64,000 nucleotides of DNA from Pseudomonas sp. CBZ-4 (GTDB lineage Bacteria; Pseudomonadota; Gammaproteobacteria; Pseudomonadales; Pseudomonadaceae): contig NZ_ANNV01000102.1 in NCBI RefSeq assembly GCF_000346755.1, positions 1-64,000 on the forward strand, written 5' to 3'. The notes under the pieces were generated by a model. The model saw only the letters and a list, made by a program, of their open reading frames with translations, was not told the DNA's origin and searched no databases. This document shows, piece by piece, positions 25,650 through 33,679 of the stretch (within the stretch, counting starts at the first letter, position 1; every line of letters starts with the position of its first letter). A program made the translations under genes and the position numbers.

Positions 25650-25720
25650 TCGAATGACTGCTTCTGGCCGACTCCAGCCAGTTCGCACTCAGTTAGCGCT
25701 GCTGAAAAGCAGCCATTCGA
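25650..25720. repeat. Hairpin repeat at the left edge of the ICE-type module
   Basis: tcgaatgactgctt (25650-25663) and aagcagccattcga (25707-25720) are inverted arms with one mismatch, enclosing 43 bases. The left arm plus tggccg matches 4962-4982 in reverse orientation at 19 of 21 positions. It looks like a dispersed Pseudomonas repeat. Confidence 0.5.
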
Positions 25721-25780
25721 TCGAAAAAAATCTCAACCACACATTACCGCAATGACATCAGCACCAAGGAGGTTCGTCCC

Positions 25781-26110
25781 ATGTCATTGCAGTGCCCTCG
25801 CTGTCACTCCCCCAAAGTCGCTTCTTTCCATCACGCCATGAAGGCCGGCGCTGCTATCGGCGCGGTCGGTGGCATCGCACGTGGCGTTAGCGCTGCTCTG
25901 GCTGGCGGCAAGGCCGGCGCAGCGCTCGGCGTAATTGCCGGCCCTGTCGGTATAACCCTGGGCTCGGTATCCGGTGCCATTCTCGGCGGTCTTGCCGGAG
26001 GCGTCGGTGGCTGTGCGCTCGGTGCCCAGCTCGGTGAGTCGCTCGACCGCCACGTCCTGGCCCATAACCTCTGCCTGCTCTGCGGTCACCGCTTCAACCT
26101 GCCGGCCTGA
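25781..26110 (+). CDS. Split zinc-ribbon / glycine-zipper protein
   Basis: A 109-residue protein. C-P-R-C at residues 5-8 and C-L-L-C near residue 98 could form one zinc ribbon. Between them (residues ~20-85) lies a Gly/Ala-rich hydrophobic stretch with repeated GxxxG spacing, typical of membrane-inserting glycine zippers. AAGGAGG stands before the ATG. It is the first gene of the DUF932-YqaJ-RadC module; similar small proteins travel with ICE and plasmid genes. Role unknown; a membrane-anchored zinc protein is possible. Confidence 0.75.
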   Translation: MSLQCPRCHSPKVASFHHAMKAGAAIGAVGGIARGVSAALAGGKAGAALGVIAGPVGITLGSVSGAILGGLAGGVGGCALGAQLGESLDRHVLAHNLCLLCGHRFNLPA

Positions 26111-26142
26111 CCCGGCTCTTTCTCTCCTCTTATTTCTCGTCC

Positions 26143-26184
26143 GGTCGGTGCTGCGCCTGGCGCGGCGTTTTATGCCGACCTGCA
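26143..26184 (+). terminator. Intergenic hairpin before the DUF932 gene
   Basis: GGTCGG...CCGACC encloses an inner GCGCC-t-GGCGC stem followed by TTTTA, only about 20 bases before the ATG of the next gene. The same arrangement precedes the next two genes. Confidence 0.5.
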
Positions 26185-26202
26185 CCCAAAGGAATCACTC
26201 TC

Positions 26203-27171
26203 ATGGCACATCTCGTCGAAACCATGGCCTACGCTGGCGCTACTCCGTGGCACGGCCTGGGCAATCAGCTGACTCAGAAACAGCCCATCGAAGTCTGGCA
26301 ACGCGAAGCCGGCATGGACTGGCAGATCCTCGAAAGCCCGGTGCATTTCAAATCAGAAGTCGCCGGGCATCTGGGCGCTATCCACTCCTTTCCCGAGCAG
26401 AAGGTGCTCTTCCGCTCCGACACCAAGGCGCCGCTGTCGGTGGTCTCGCAGCGTTATCACACCGTGCAGCCTCGGGAAGTTCTGGAGTTCTACAGGGATC
26501 TCACCGAGGTCTCCGGCTACGAGTTGGAGACCGCTGGCGTGCTCAAAGGCGGACGCAAGTTCTGGGCGCTGGCGCGTACCGGGCAAGGCGCTGCGCTCAA
26601 GGGTAACGATCAGGTGAATGGCTACCTGCTGCTGGCCACTTCCTGCGACGGAACCCTGGCCACCACGGCAACGCCGACCACAGTGCGCGTGGTGTGCAAC
26701 AACACCTTGACCATCGCCCTGGATGGCACCAGCCGGGCAATCAAGGTACCGCACAACACCCGTTTCGATCCCAAGGTGGTGAAGAAGCAGCTCGGCATCG
26801 CCGCCTCGCAATGGGACGACTTCATGTACCGCATGCGCGTGCTGGCCGAGCGCAAGGTTCAGTGGCATGAGGCCCTGGGCTTCTTCATGAACGTGCTGTG
26901 CGAGACCAGCCCGACCGGCGCCTTGCCGGAGCAACTGCCCAACGAGCGCGCCCTGCGCAAGGTCCAGGAGCTGTACGAAGGCCGTGGTCGCGGTAGCCAG
27001 CTGGACTCGGCGCGCGGCACCGCCTGGGGCCTGCTCAACGCCGTGACCGAATACGTCGACCACGAGCGCCGTGCGCGCAGCAACGAGTACCGCATGGACT
27101 CGGCCTGGTTCGGCCAAGGCGCGCAGATCAAGCAACGCGCCCTGGATGCCGCGCTGCAGCTCGCCGCTTAA
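26203..27171 (+). CDS. DUF932 domain protein
   Basis: A 322-residue DUF932 protein. Members are typical of plasmids, phages and ICEs and lie beside recombination genes; no biochemical activity is established. The N-terminal AYAGATPWHGLGNQL and the FRSDTKAPLSVVSQRYHTVQP stretch are characteristic. AAAGGA precedes the ATG. The gene is downstream of an intergenic hairpin and upstream of the YqaJ nuclease. Confidence 0.9.
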   Translation: MAHLVETMAYAGATPWHGLGNQLTQKQPIEVWQREAGMDWQILESPVHFKSEVAGHLGAIHSFPEQKVLFRSDTKAPLSVVSQRYHTVQPREVLEFYRDLTEVSGYELETAGVLKGGRKFWALARTGQGAALKGNDQVNGYLLLATSCDGTLATTATPTTVRVVCNNTLTIALDGTSRAIKVPHNTRFDPKVVKKQLGIAASQWDDFMYRMRVLAERKVQWHEALGFFMNVLCETSPTGALPEQLPNERALRKVQELYEGRGRGSQLDSARGTAWGLLNAVTEYVDHERRARSNEYRMDSAWFGQGAQIKQRALDAALQLAA

Positions 27172-27193
27172 CCCTTACTCACATCAACCCTCG

Positions 27194-27227
27194 CGCCCGG
27201 TCAGCCTTGTGCTGGTCGGGCGTTTTT
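27194..27227 (+). terminator. Intergenic terminator-like hairpin before the YqaJ gene
   Basis: CGCCCGGTCAGC pairs with GCTGGTCGGGCG (two mismatches) and is followed by TTTTT, 20 bases before the next ATG. It could attenuate or insulate transcription. Confidence 0.7.
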
Positions 27228-27246
27228 ATGTCTGCAGGTGAATCCC

Positions 27247-28251
27247 ATGAAAGCAACGTCATTGAACAGCAGCACCGGCAAGAAACGCCCTGCCCTGCGC
27301 CTGGTCAGCACCAAGGAGCTACCGCGCGAAGACTGGCTGCAGATCCGCAAGCAAGGTATTGGCAGTTCGGACGCTGCCGCAGCCGTAGGACTGAACCCCT
27401 ACAAGTCGCAACTGGAGCTGTGGATTGAAAAGACCGGGCGTGATGCCGGCATGCCGAAGGCTGATCCTCAGGATGAGGAAAGCCCTATGTACTGGGGCAA
27501 CGTGCTGGAGCCCATCGTGGCCTGGCATTACAGCAAGCGCACGAAGAACAAGGTACGGCGCATCAATGCCGTGCTCCAACATCCGGATCCGGAGCTGCCC
27601 TGGATGCTGGCCAACATCGACCGCGAGGTGATCGGGGCGGACGACGTGCAGATCCTCGAATGCAAAACAGCCGGCATAAACGGGGCACGCCTCTGGAAGG
27701 AGGGCGTGCCGGAGTATGTGCAGCTGCAGGTGATGCACCAGCTCGCCGTCACCGGCAAGCAGGCGGCGGATGTGGCGGTACTGCTGGGTGGCCAGATGCT
27801 GGAGATCCACCGCATCGAGCGAGATGAGCAGATGATCGCTCGGCTGATCGAGCTGGAGCGAAAGTTCTGGCACTACGTGGAAACCGACACCCCACCGCCG
27901 GCCGATGGCACCGCCTCCGCTGAATCAGCCCTGCGCTGCCTCTACCCGGAGGACAACGGCCAGGTCATCGACCTCAGCCAGCATGCTGGTCTGTCAGCGG
28001 CTTACATCGAGCTGAAAGCCGTGCGTCAGTCGATTGCCGACAAGGAAAAACGCGAGGCCGAGCTCAAGCAGATGCTGCAGCAGGCCATGGGCGATGCCAG
28101 TCGGGTGGAATTCTCCAGCGGCTACGTCAGCTGGCGCAAGGCCAAGGACAGCATCGGTCTCGATGTCGCTCAGTTGCTCCAGGACAAGCCCTACCTGCAG
28201 GCCAAGTACCCGCTGCTGAAACCCGGTGCGCGCCGTTTCCTGGTCAGCTGA
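27247..28251 (+). CDS. YqaJ-family viral recombinase/exonuclease
   Basis: A 334-residue nuclease of the YqaJ/lambda-exonuclease-like superfamily, which resects DNA ends for single-strand annealing. Seen: the N-terminal IGSSDAAAAVGLNPYKSQLELW (in part), the PMYWGNVLEPIVAWHY region, and the catalytic core D...E-C-K in NIDREVIG / ILECKTAGI, followed by EYVQLQVMHQLAVTG. The C-terminal third is helical. The ATG at 27247 has AGGTG upstream. An expected annealing partner is absent nearby, so the recombination system is incomplete here. Confidence 0.9.
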   Translation: MKATSLNSSTGKKRPALRLVSTKELPREDWLQIRKQGIGSSDAAAAVGLNPYKSQLELWIEKTGRDAGMPKADPQDEESPMYWGNVLEPIVAWHYSKRTKNKVRRINAVLQHPDPELPWMLANIDREVIGADDVQILECKTAGINGARLWKEGVPEYVQLQVMHQLAVTGKQAADVAVLLGGQMLEIHRIERDEQMIARLIELERKFWHYVETDTPPPADGTASAESALRCLYPEDNGQVIDLSQHAGLSAAYIELKAVRQSIADKEKREAELKQMLQQAMGDASRVEFSSGYVSWRKAKDSIGLDVAQLLQDKPYLQAKYPLLKPGARRFLVS

Positions 28252-28282
28252 TTTCCGTCTCCATCAACTCTTCCCTCCCCTT

Positions 28283-28323
28283 GGCCAGTCCATGCAGTTC
28301 GCGCTGCGTAGCTGGCCTTTTTT
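28283..28323 (+). terminator. Intergenic terminator before the Cys-rich gene
   Basis: GGCCAG...CTGGCC encloses an inner GCAG/CTGC stem and ends in six T, 20 bases before the next ATG: the third successive hairpin in this position. Confidence 0.75.
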
Positions 28324-28342
28324 CATTTCCAGGAGAGCCATC

Positions 28343-29293
28343 ATGCTCAAAGGTTTAGCTATCACCCCGCCGGTGCTCGGCCGCATCTCGATAGGCAAGG
28401 TCGTCGAGAAGAACGGCAAGCGCCTGCCGGAAAAGGATGACCAGTTCACCATCACCTCACAGGTGCAAGGCAAGGACGGCTGGCTGCTCCACCCGCTCAA
28501 TGACGAGCTGCGCCAGAGCAAGGACGACAAGCTGCGCAACATTCCGGTACGCCTGCTGTTCAACGAGCCGGAACTGAATTTCCGCGCCGACTACACCTTG
28601 TTCGACCGCCAGTCCGGGCGCCCGCTCTGCGTCGGCAATGGCGAAACCTGCAGGCGCGTCACCCAGGACGGCATGCAGACACTGCCCTGCCCTTCGCCGG
28701 ATGCCTGCCCGCTAGCCAAAGGCAATGCCTGCAGGCCCTACGGCCGGCTGAACGTGATCATCGGCGACGACGATCCGCTGGGCAGCTTCGTGTTCCGCAC
28801 CACCGGCTTCAACAGCATCCGCACTCTGGCGGCTCGCCTGCATTACTTCCAGGCCATCTCCGGCAACCGCCTGGCCTGCCTGCCGCTGGAGCTGCGTCTG
28901 CGTGGAAAGTCCACCCGGCAAAGCCATGGTACGCCGATCTTCTACGTCGACCTGACGGTACGCGGCGGTATGGTGATGACGGAGGCGCTGCAGGCCGCCA
29001 ATGGGCTCGATGCACAGCGGCAAGCAGCAGGCTTCGATCAGGCCGCCTTGGATGAAGCGGCGCAGCGTGGCTTCGGCAATGGCGCCTTCGAGGACAGCGA
29101 GGAAGACTCTGGTGCCATCGCCGAAGAGTTCTACCCCGCCGAGGAAAGCCAATCTCCATCCCCCAACACCTCCCAGCGCTCTGCGAAAGCCAGCCTGGCC
29201 GAGAAGCTGGACGCACAAGCCCAGCGCCACACCCCACCGATCGATAACCATCAAGGAGCCCACCATGCGCCTGCACAAGCTGAAGGCCAGTGA
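28343..29293 (+). CDS. Cys-rich ICE-associated metal-binding protein
   Basis: A 316-residue protein of the group often labelled hydrolase or metal-binding protein in ICE annotations. A Cys cluster (CVGNGETC, then CPSPDACPLAKGNAC) suggests a zinc or other metal site; the rest of the N-terminal half is beta-rich. The C-terminal third is low-complexity and acidic (AFEDSEEDSGAIAEE). AGGAG precedes the ATG at 28343. It overlaps the radC-like start by 29 bases. A link to the recombination functions of its neighbours is likely but not shown. Confidence 0.8.
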   Translation: MLKGLAITPPVLGRISIGKVVEKNGKRLPEKDDQFTITSQVQGKDGWLLHPLNDELRQSKDDKLRNIPVRLLFNEPELNFRADYTLFDRQSGRPLCVGNGETCRRVTQDGMQTLPCPSPDACPLAKGNACRPYGRLNVIIGDDDPLGSFVFRTTGFNSIRTLAARLHYFQAISGNRLACLPLELRLRGKSTRQSHGTPIFYVDLTVRGGMVMTEALQAANGLDAQRQAAGFDQAALDEAAQRGFGNGAFEDSEEDSGAIAEEFYPAEESQSPSPNTSQRSAKASLAEKLDAQAQRHTPPIDNHQGAHHAPAQAEGQ

Positions 29294-29762
29294 ATCGACC
29301 GGCACCTACCTGGTCGATTCACCGGTCACCGAAACCGACATCCTGCTGATGGCCCGCCAGTTGGCGAGTCTGCGCCTGCGCCGGGGGCGAGCACTGACCT
29401 CACCGAAGGAAGTGTTCGGCCACCTGCAGGCGCTGCTGGGCGATTACGAGCATGAGGTATTCGCCCTGCTTCTGCTCGACAGCCGGCACCGGGTGATCGT
29501 CTTTCATGAACTGTTCCGGGGCACCCTGGACAGCGCCAGCGTCTATCCCCGAGAAGTCGTCAAGGCTGCCCTGGAGCACAACGCCGCGGCAGCCGTGCTG
29601 GTCCACAACCACCCTTCCGGTGATCCGGAACCCAGCCAATCAGATCTCACCCTGACCCACAAACTGCGGGAGGCCCTGAACCTAGTCGGGGTGCGAACGC
29701 TGGACCATATCGTGGTGGGCCAGGAGGGCTGCGTATCGCTGGCGGAACTGGGCTACCTGTGA
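29265..29762 (+). CDS. RadC-family JAB domain protein
   Basis: A 165-residue protein with a JAB/MPN metallopeptidase-like fold: the E...H-x-H-x(7)-D signature is visible as VLVHNHPSGDPEPSQSD, and the C-terminal LDHIVVGQEGCVSL is typical. It lacks the N-terminal helix-hairpin-helix part of chromosomal RadC, as is usual for ICE-borne versions. CAAGGAG precedes the ATG. Its biochemical role is unsettled. Confidence 0.9.
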   Translation: MRLHKLKASESTGTYLVDSPVTETDILLMARQLASLRLRRGRALTSPKEVFGHLQALLGDYEHEVFALLLLDSRHRVIVFHELFRGTLDSASVYPREVVKAALEHNAAAAVLVHNHPSGDPEPSQSDLTLTHKLREALNLVGVRTLDHIVVGQEGCVSLAELGYL

Positions 29763-29775
29763 GGAGAACACGACG

Positions 29776-29955
29776 ATGAAGCTACTGCGGATCTTTGCTG
29801 CCGTGTTCCTGTTCGCCGGCATCCTCGCGGGCTGCCTGGCCCTTCTGCTGCTGGTACTTCTGATGGTGCGCTTTCCACCACTGCTGATTGCCGTGGTGCT
29901 GGCATGCTGGATCGTCAATCGGTTGCTGAAATCTTCACGAGGAGCACCTCGGTAA
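29776..29955 (+). CDS. Small membrane protein
   Basis: A 59-residue protein starting MKLLRIFAAV and ending RGAPR, with two hydrophobic segments (AVFLFAGILAGCLALLLLVLL and LLIAVVLACWIV) and a basic tail. GAGGAGAACA just upstream of the ATG is a good ribosome site. It starts 13 bases after the radC stop. A small membrane protein at the end of this module is plausible; function unknown. Confidence 0.65.
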   Translation: MKLLRIFAAVFLFAGILAGCLALLLLVLLMVRFPPLLIAVVLACWIVNRLLKSSRGAPR

Positions 29956-29966
29956 GCGGCATCATC

Positions 29967-30022
29967 AGTATGGGCAGTCGCAAGGCTGCCCATACTGGAA
30001 CAGGAGTATTTTCTTTTTTCCC
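29967..30022 (+). terminator. Terminator-like hairpin ending the ICE-type module
   Basis: AGTATGGGCAG and its exact complement (11-base arms, 8-base loop, 29967-29996) lie 11 bases after the small membrane protein gene. A T-rich stretch (attttctttttt) follows from about 30010. Confidence 0.65.
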
Positions 30023-30035
30023 CTGTTCATCGGGC

Positions 30036-30215
30036 AATGCTGAATTTCTGGCAGTGTTTGACCAAGCCTCGCAGCCTTATGACGAACAGAGAACCCTGGG
30101 CCGCATCGGCCAAGCAGACGAGATTGGGGCCGCCGCGCTCTTCCTGGCGAGCGATGCGTCGAGCTACGTCAACGGCGCCGAACTGTTCGCGGACGGCGGC
30201 GCCTCCCAGACCTGA
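30036..30215 (+). pseudogene. C-terminal fragment of a short-chain dehydrogenase
   Basis: The frame encodes about 58 residues ending LGRIGQADEIGAAALFLASD then ASSYVNGAELFADGGASQT, the canonical SDR C-terminus. The Rossmann and catalytic parts are missing, so the gene is a remnant cut by the ICE-type module end. Confidence 0.8.
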
Positions 30216-30615
30216 GCAGGCCACCAACCATTCGCTCCGGTTAACGCCGACCCTTAGGTGGATTTCTAAGGAAGCTGCATCGGTGTAGTGCTGGTGCGGA
30301 TGCTGGACCGTCGCCGTGGTGTCGTGTTGCCGGTGCGGGTATACGTAGAGCCTCCAGGCGGAACCCCGGTAGCGTGTAAGGACTGACGCAAAGGGATCAG
30401 CAGATAGGCCATGCTCTAGGTGCCGCTGCGTACACATACATTCTTGGCACCGAACAAGTTCATTTGCTGGATCGGCCGCGACCTTTGCTATGGCGGCATT
30501 GTCCTCACGCTGGCCGGCGACGTTGCTTCTGGCGACCTTGGGAGACGGACCAATGCGGCGCCCGCGGCCAATGTGAGCTTGACCTACCTAACTTCAACTT
30601 CCTTAGGACACTCTG
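30216..30615. other. Gene-free stretch between two remnants
   Basis: No reading frame with a recognisable product. A 9-base inverted pair (ctaaggaag near 30267, cttccttag near 30596) is too short and distant to define a mobile element. Probably decayed DNA. Confidence 0.5.
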
Positions 30616-31025
30616 ATGGATGAATTTTCTGGTTCGTTAATCGATCATCTGGGTATTGGTGTTTCGGACATTTCACATGCTCGCGCCTTCTACGAACAAG
30701 CGCTGAAGCCGCTGGGGATTACCCTCCTCGCGAGCATAGAAGCCCCCCTCCGCAATCAGCTCCTCGGAGATTGGGCTTCGGCTCTTCTGGCAAGCCATTT
30801 CTCTGGGTGCATGCCACCACCTCCCCTAGCATCGGGGCGCATATAGCTTTGATCGCCCAGAGTCATGAGGCAGTCGACGCGTTCCATACGGCCGGGCTGG
30901 TCGCTGGGGGTCAAGACAACGGAGCGCCAGGAATCAGGTCCCATTACCACGCCGGATATTACGCGGCCTATGTGCTAGGCCCTGATGAGGTAAATCTGGA
31001 AGCCGTCTGCCAAGCATCAGATTGA
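30616..31025 (+). pseudogene. Frameshifted VOC/glyoxalase-family gene
   Basis: The first frame starts MDEFSGSLIDHLGIGVSD and RAFYEQALKPLGITLL (VOC N-terminus). Around 30765-30775 the similarity moves to another frame that gives GFGSSGKPFLWVH, IALIAQSHEAVDAFHTAGL and AGYYAAYVLGPDEVNLEAVC (VOC C-terminus). The two halves together make one ~136-residue protein of the lactoylglutathione-lyase-like family, so a single indel has broken it, unless the sequence has an error there. Confidence 0.8.
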
Positions 31026-31342
31026 GAGCTTCAGCTACGAACGAAGTAGCTGCCCGGGGGCGTTATCGTTGATTCCAGAAAATTCGGCTTGATGCGCACC
31101 GACTAATCAGCCATTTCCTGCAAAGACTCAGCTATCTGAGTCCCTGTTTTAGGGTTTTGTCGGGGCGTTTTTTCCCACGCCGACAGAATTGAACTGTCGG
31201 AAACCAGAGGCTGGCTTACCCTTTACCTTCAGAACCTCTCGCGCAGCATCGCCATCAGATTGCGCGGTTCGCCATAACTCCTCGCATTCCATAAACGCCA
31301 TGTTTCAACGCTCTCAGGGCGGGTGGCAGCTTCAAGTCGCCT
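31026..31342. terminator. Gap with hairpin downstream of the hydantoinase operon
   Basis: About 315 bases without a gene between two converging units. The dyad GACTCAG-ctat-CTGAGTC at 31125-31142, followed by cctgtttt, is a likely terminator; a looser stem (TGTCGG/CCGACA) lies at about 31157-31184. Confidence 0.5.
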
Positions 31343-32092
31343 CTAAGCGGGTCCTGTTGAGAGCAATACCTCTCCTAATTCTGGAAATTTAATTTTCACA
31401 TTTGCGACTGGCGGGGCCCAAAAAAGGCCTGTCCAGCTTCCTGTGGCGATCAGATCACCAGCCCTCAAGGGCCGGTTCTGCGATGCAGCATGCCTCGCCA
31501 ACCACGGCAGCGAGGCCAGTGGATCAGTGAAGGGATGGCTTCCAACATCAACTATCTGCAGCCGCCCATCCACCCAGACCTCGACTGCCTGCTGCGACCA
31601 GTTTGCCGGAGGCTGAGTCGCTTCGCCCAGCACCAATGCGCGGTTGAGTTGCTGATCAGCCAGGCGAAGCAAGGGATGCGCCTGCTCTCCCTGTTGAAAG
31701 CGGGTATCACACAGCTCGATCCCGACATGCCATGCATCAATCGCTTCATAGGCTGCTGCATGATCGGAATCGCCATCGACATCTCGCCCAAGTCGCACGA
31801 TCAGCTCACCTTCGATGCCGAAACGGCTGCAATAGCCCTCAGGGACCGCCCAACCCGATAAATGAATGGAGTGGCTCGGCACGCGCGCAGTGCTGACCAG
31901 CCTTCCAGGGCTGCCGCCAAGCTTCCACGCAGTCTCCGACGAGTCACCGAACCAGCCAAGCTCGGCGGCGACAAGTTCCTGAACCTGGTAAGCATCGGCT
32001 TCAGTCAGCAAACCAAGCCCGTCATATGGCACATTACGCCGCTGTCGCCATGCTTGGACCAATGCCGCCGCTACCTGGGTCGCGCCGTTCAT
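31343..32092 (-). CDS. 2-keto-4-pentenoate hydratase / FAH-fold enzyme
   Basis: A 249-residue protein of the hydratase-decarboxylase branch of the fumarylacetoacetate hydrolase superfamily. Metal-binding acidic residues are expected in GIEGELIVRLGRDV and GIELCDTRF; WKLGGS and IATGSWTG are family landmarks. Members hydrate or decarboxylate 2-oxo acids in catabolic pathways. It is the last gene of the nine-gene operon and overlaps the hydantoinase gene by four bases (ATGA). The true substrate is unknown; aromatic meta-cleavage is not suggested by the neighbours. Confidence 0.88.
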   Translation of the reverse strand: MNGATQVAAALVQAWRQRRNVPYDGLGLLTEADAYQVQELVAAELGWFGDSSETAWKLGGSPGRLVSTARVPSHSIHLSGWAVPEGYCSRFGIEGELIVRLGRDVDGDSDHAAAYEAIDAWHVGIELCDTRFQQGEQAHPLLRLADQQLNRALVLGEATQPPANWSQQAVEVWVDGRLQIVDVGSHPFTDPLASLPWLARHAASQNRPLRAGDLIATGSWTGLFWAPPVANVKIKFPELGEVLLSTGPA

Positions 32093-33525
32093 AGCGGCAG
32101 TTCATGCGGGCGACGACGAGTTTGAGCGGGAGCAGGCTTCTGGCACGGTAAAAACTTCCCGCGGCCCGCGGCGCCTCTTGGTTCGCCGTCCCAAACGACC
32201 TCTCCTCGTGCCAGCGTTATGGCCGGCCATGCACTCAACTGCATACCTTCATAGGGGGTGTAATCCACATTGTGGTGCAGCATTTCGTTGGTAATGCGTA
32301 CTGGCTCACCTTCGTTCCAGATGACCAGGTCAGCATCGGCGCCAATTGCGACGCTGCCTTTGCGTGGGTACAAACCATACATTTTTGCGGCATTGGTGGA
32401 TGTGAGTGCGACGAAACTCTGCGGGGTAATCCGGCCTTTGCGAACACCTTCGGACCAGAGAAGCGCCATTCGCGTTTCGATCCCAGGAATACCATTGGCG
32501 ACTTGTTCAAACGTCGGGCTTTCACCATGGGCTTTTTTACCGTCGTGGCCTTCGTACCGGAACGGCGCATGGTCCGATGAAAACACCTCGAATGAACCAT
32601 TTTCCAGGCCGTCCCAGATGACCTGCTGGTTGGCAGGATCGCGCGGTGGTGGGCTGCAGATGCATTTCGCGCCTTCAAAGCTGTCGTCGCATCCGAGCGA
32701 AGCCGCCGTCAGGAACAGATACTGAGGACAGGTCTCGGCGTAGACCTTCAGGCCTTTGCTCTGCGCCCAGCGAATCTGCTCGACTGCGTCACGACCAGAC
32801 ACATGGACGATCAGAATTGGCACATCCACCAACTCGGCCAATGCAATCGCTCGATGCGTGGCCTCACGCTCAACCAGCATGGGCCGGGAGGTGGCGTGAT
32901 AACGGGGCGCGTCCAGGCCTGCAGCCAGCAGGCGCTCGGTAAGCCAGGCGATGCAATCGCTGTTCTCGGCATGCAACATCACCATGGCTCCTTCCCGACG
33001 TGCCACCGACAGCGTCTCGAGAATTTCCCGGTCACCGAGCTTCAACGCGTCGTAGGTCATGTAGATCTTGAACGAGGTATAGCCCTCGGCAATCAGAGCG
33101 GGCAACTCCCGTTGCAGCACATCAGGCGTGGGGTCAGTCACGATAAGGTGGAATGCGTAATCGATCACCGGCTTGTCGCCAACTCGCCGATGGTAGTCCT
33201 CGACAGCGGCACGCAAACTCTCGCCTTTCTGCTGGCTGGCAAAGGGAATGACCGTGGTAGTGCCACCGCAGGCGGCAGATACGGTGCCACTGTAGAAGTC
33301 GTCCGCCATGACAGAACCGTCGCCGGTCGGCTGATCCAGGTGCACATGGCTATCGACGCCCCCCGGCGTAACGTGCCGCCCCGCCGCGTCAATCTCTTTC
33401 AATCCAGTGGGCAAGTCAGTCGCCAGTGAAACAATTTGTCCATCACGAATGCCGATGTCGCAGGTAAAAATGTCAGCGGCTGTAACCACGCGGGCATTAC
33501 GGATAACAGTGTCCAGAATTTGCAT
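32089..33525 (-). CDS. Dihydropyrimidinase / hydantoinase
   Basis: A 478-residue cyclic amidohydrolase of the D-hydantoinase/dihydropyrimidinase group, which opens cyclic amides or ureides. The binuclear metal site is seen as H-V-H in GVDSHVHLDQPTGDG, the carboxylated Lys in YTSFKIYMTYD, His in MLHAENSD and in ILIVHVSGRDA, and Asp in VFSSDHAPF. AAAGAGG precedes the ATG at 33525. It is separated by about 150 bases from the upstream SDR gene and coupled to the hydratase gene. No carbamoylase gene is visible, which would be expected for hydantoin or uracil degradation. Confidence 0.92.
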   Translation of the reverse strand: MQILDTVIRNARVVTAADIFTCDIGIRDGQIVSLATDLPTGLKEIDAAGRHVTPGGVDSHVHLDQPTGDGSVMADDFYSGTVSAACGGTTTVIPFASQQKGESLRAAVEDYHRRVGDKPVIDYAFHLIVTDPTPDVLQRELPALIAEGYTSFKIYMTYDALKLGDREILETLSVARREGAMVMLHAENSDCIAWLTERLLAAGLDAPRYHATSRPMLVEREATHRAIALAELVDVPILIVHVSGRDAVEQIRWAQSKGLKVYAETCPQYLFLTAASLGCDDSFEGAKCICSPPPRDPANQQVIWDGLENGSFEVFSSDHAPFRYEGHDGKKAHGESPTFEQVANGIPGIETRMALLWSEGVRKGRITPQSFVALTSTNAAKMYGLYPRKGSVAIGADADLVIWNEGEPVRITNEMLHHNVDYTPYEGMQLSAWPAITLARGEVVWDGEPRGAAGRGKFLPCQKPAPAQTRRRPHELPL

Positions 33526-33562
33526 ATCAACCTCTTTCAAGCAGGAGCCAGCCACCGTTATT

Positions 33563-33586
33563 CCGGGCGTAGCAAGCCACGCCCGG
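33563..33586 (-). promoter_or_regulatory. Intercistronic hairpin between SDR and hydantoinase genes
   Basis: CCGGGCGT and its exact complement surround 8 bases. There is no T-run in the direction of transcription. It may stabilise the upstream message or tune expression of the last two genes. Confidence 0.5.
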
Positions 33587-33679
33587 CTGCTCGAAGCGTT
33601 CGAACCTACGGGTGGTATCTGGAATCACGGGTTCACATTGCGTCGCTCGAATGCCATGCCTCGCGCGCGCATTACGTAG

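Noticed and set aside
30267..30604. Terminal inverted repeats of an insertion sequence
   Set aside because: Only 9 bases match, there is no transposase and no target duplication.
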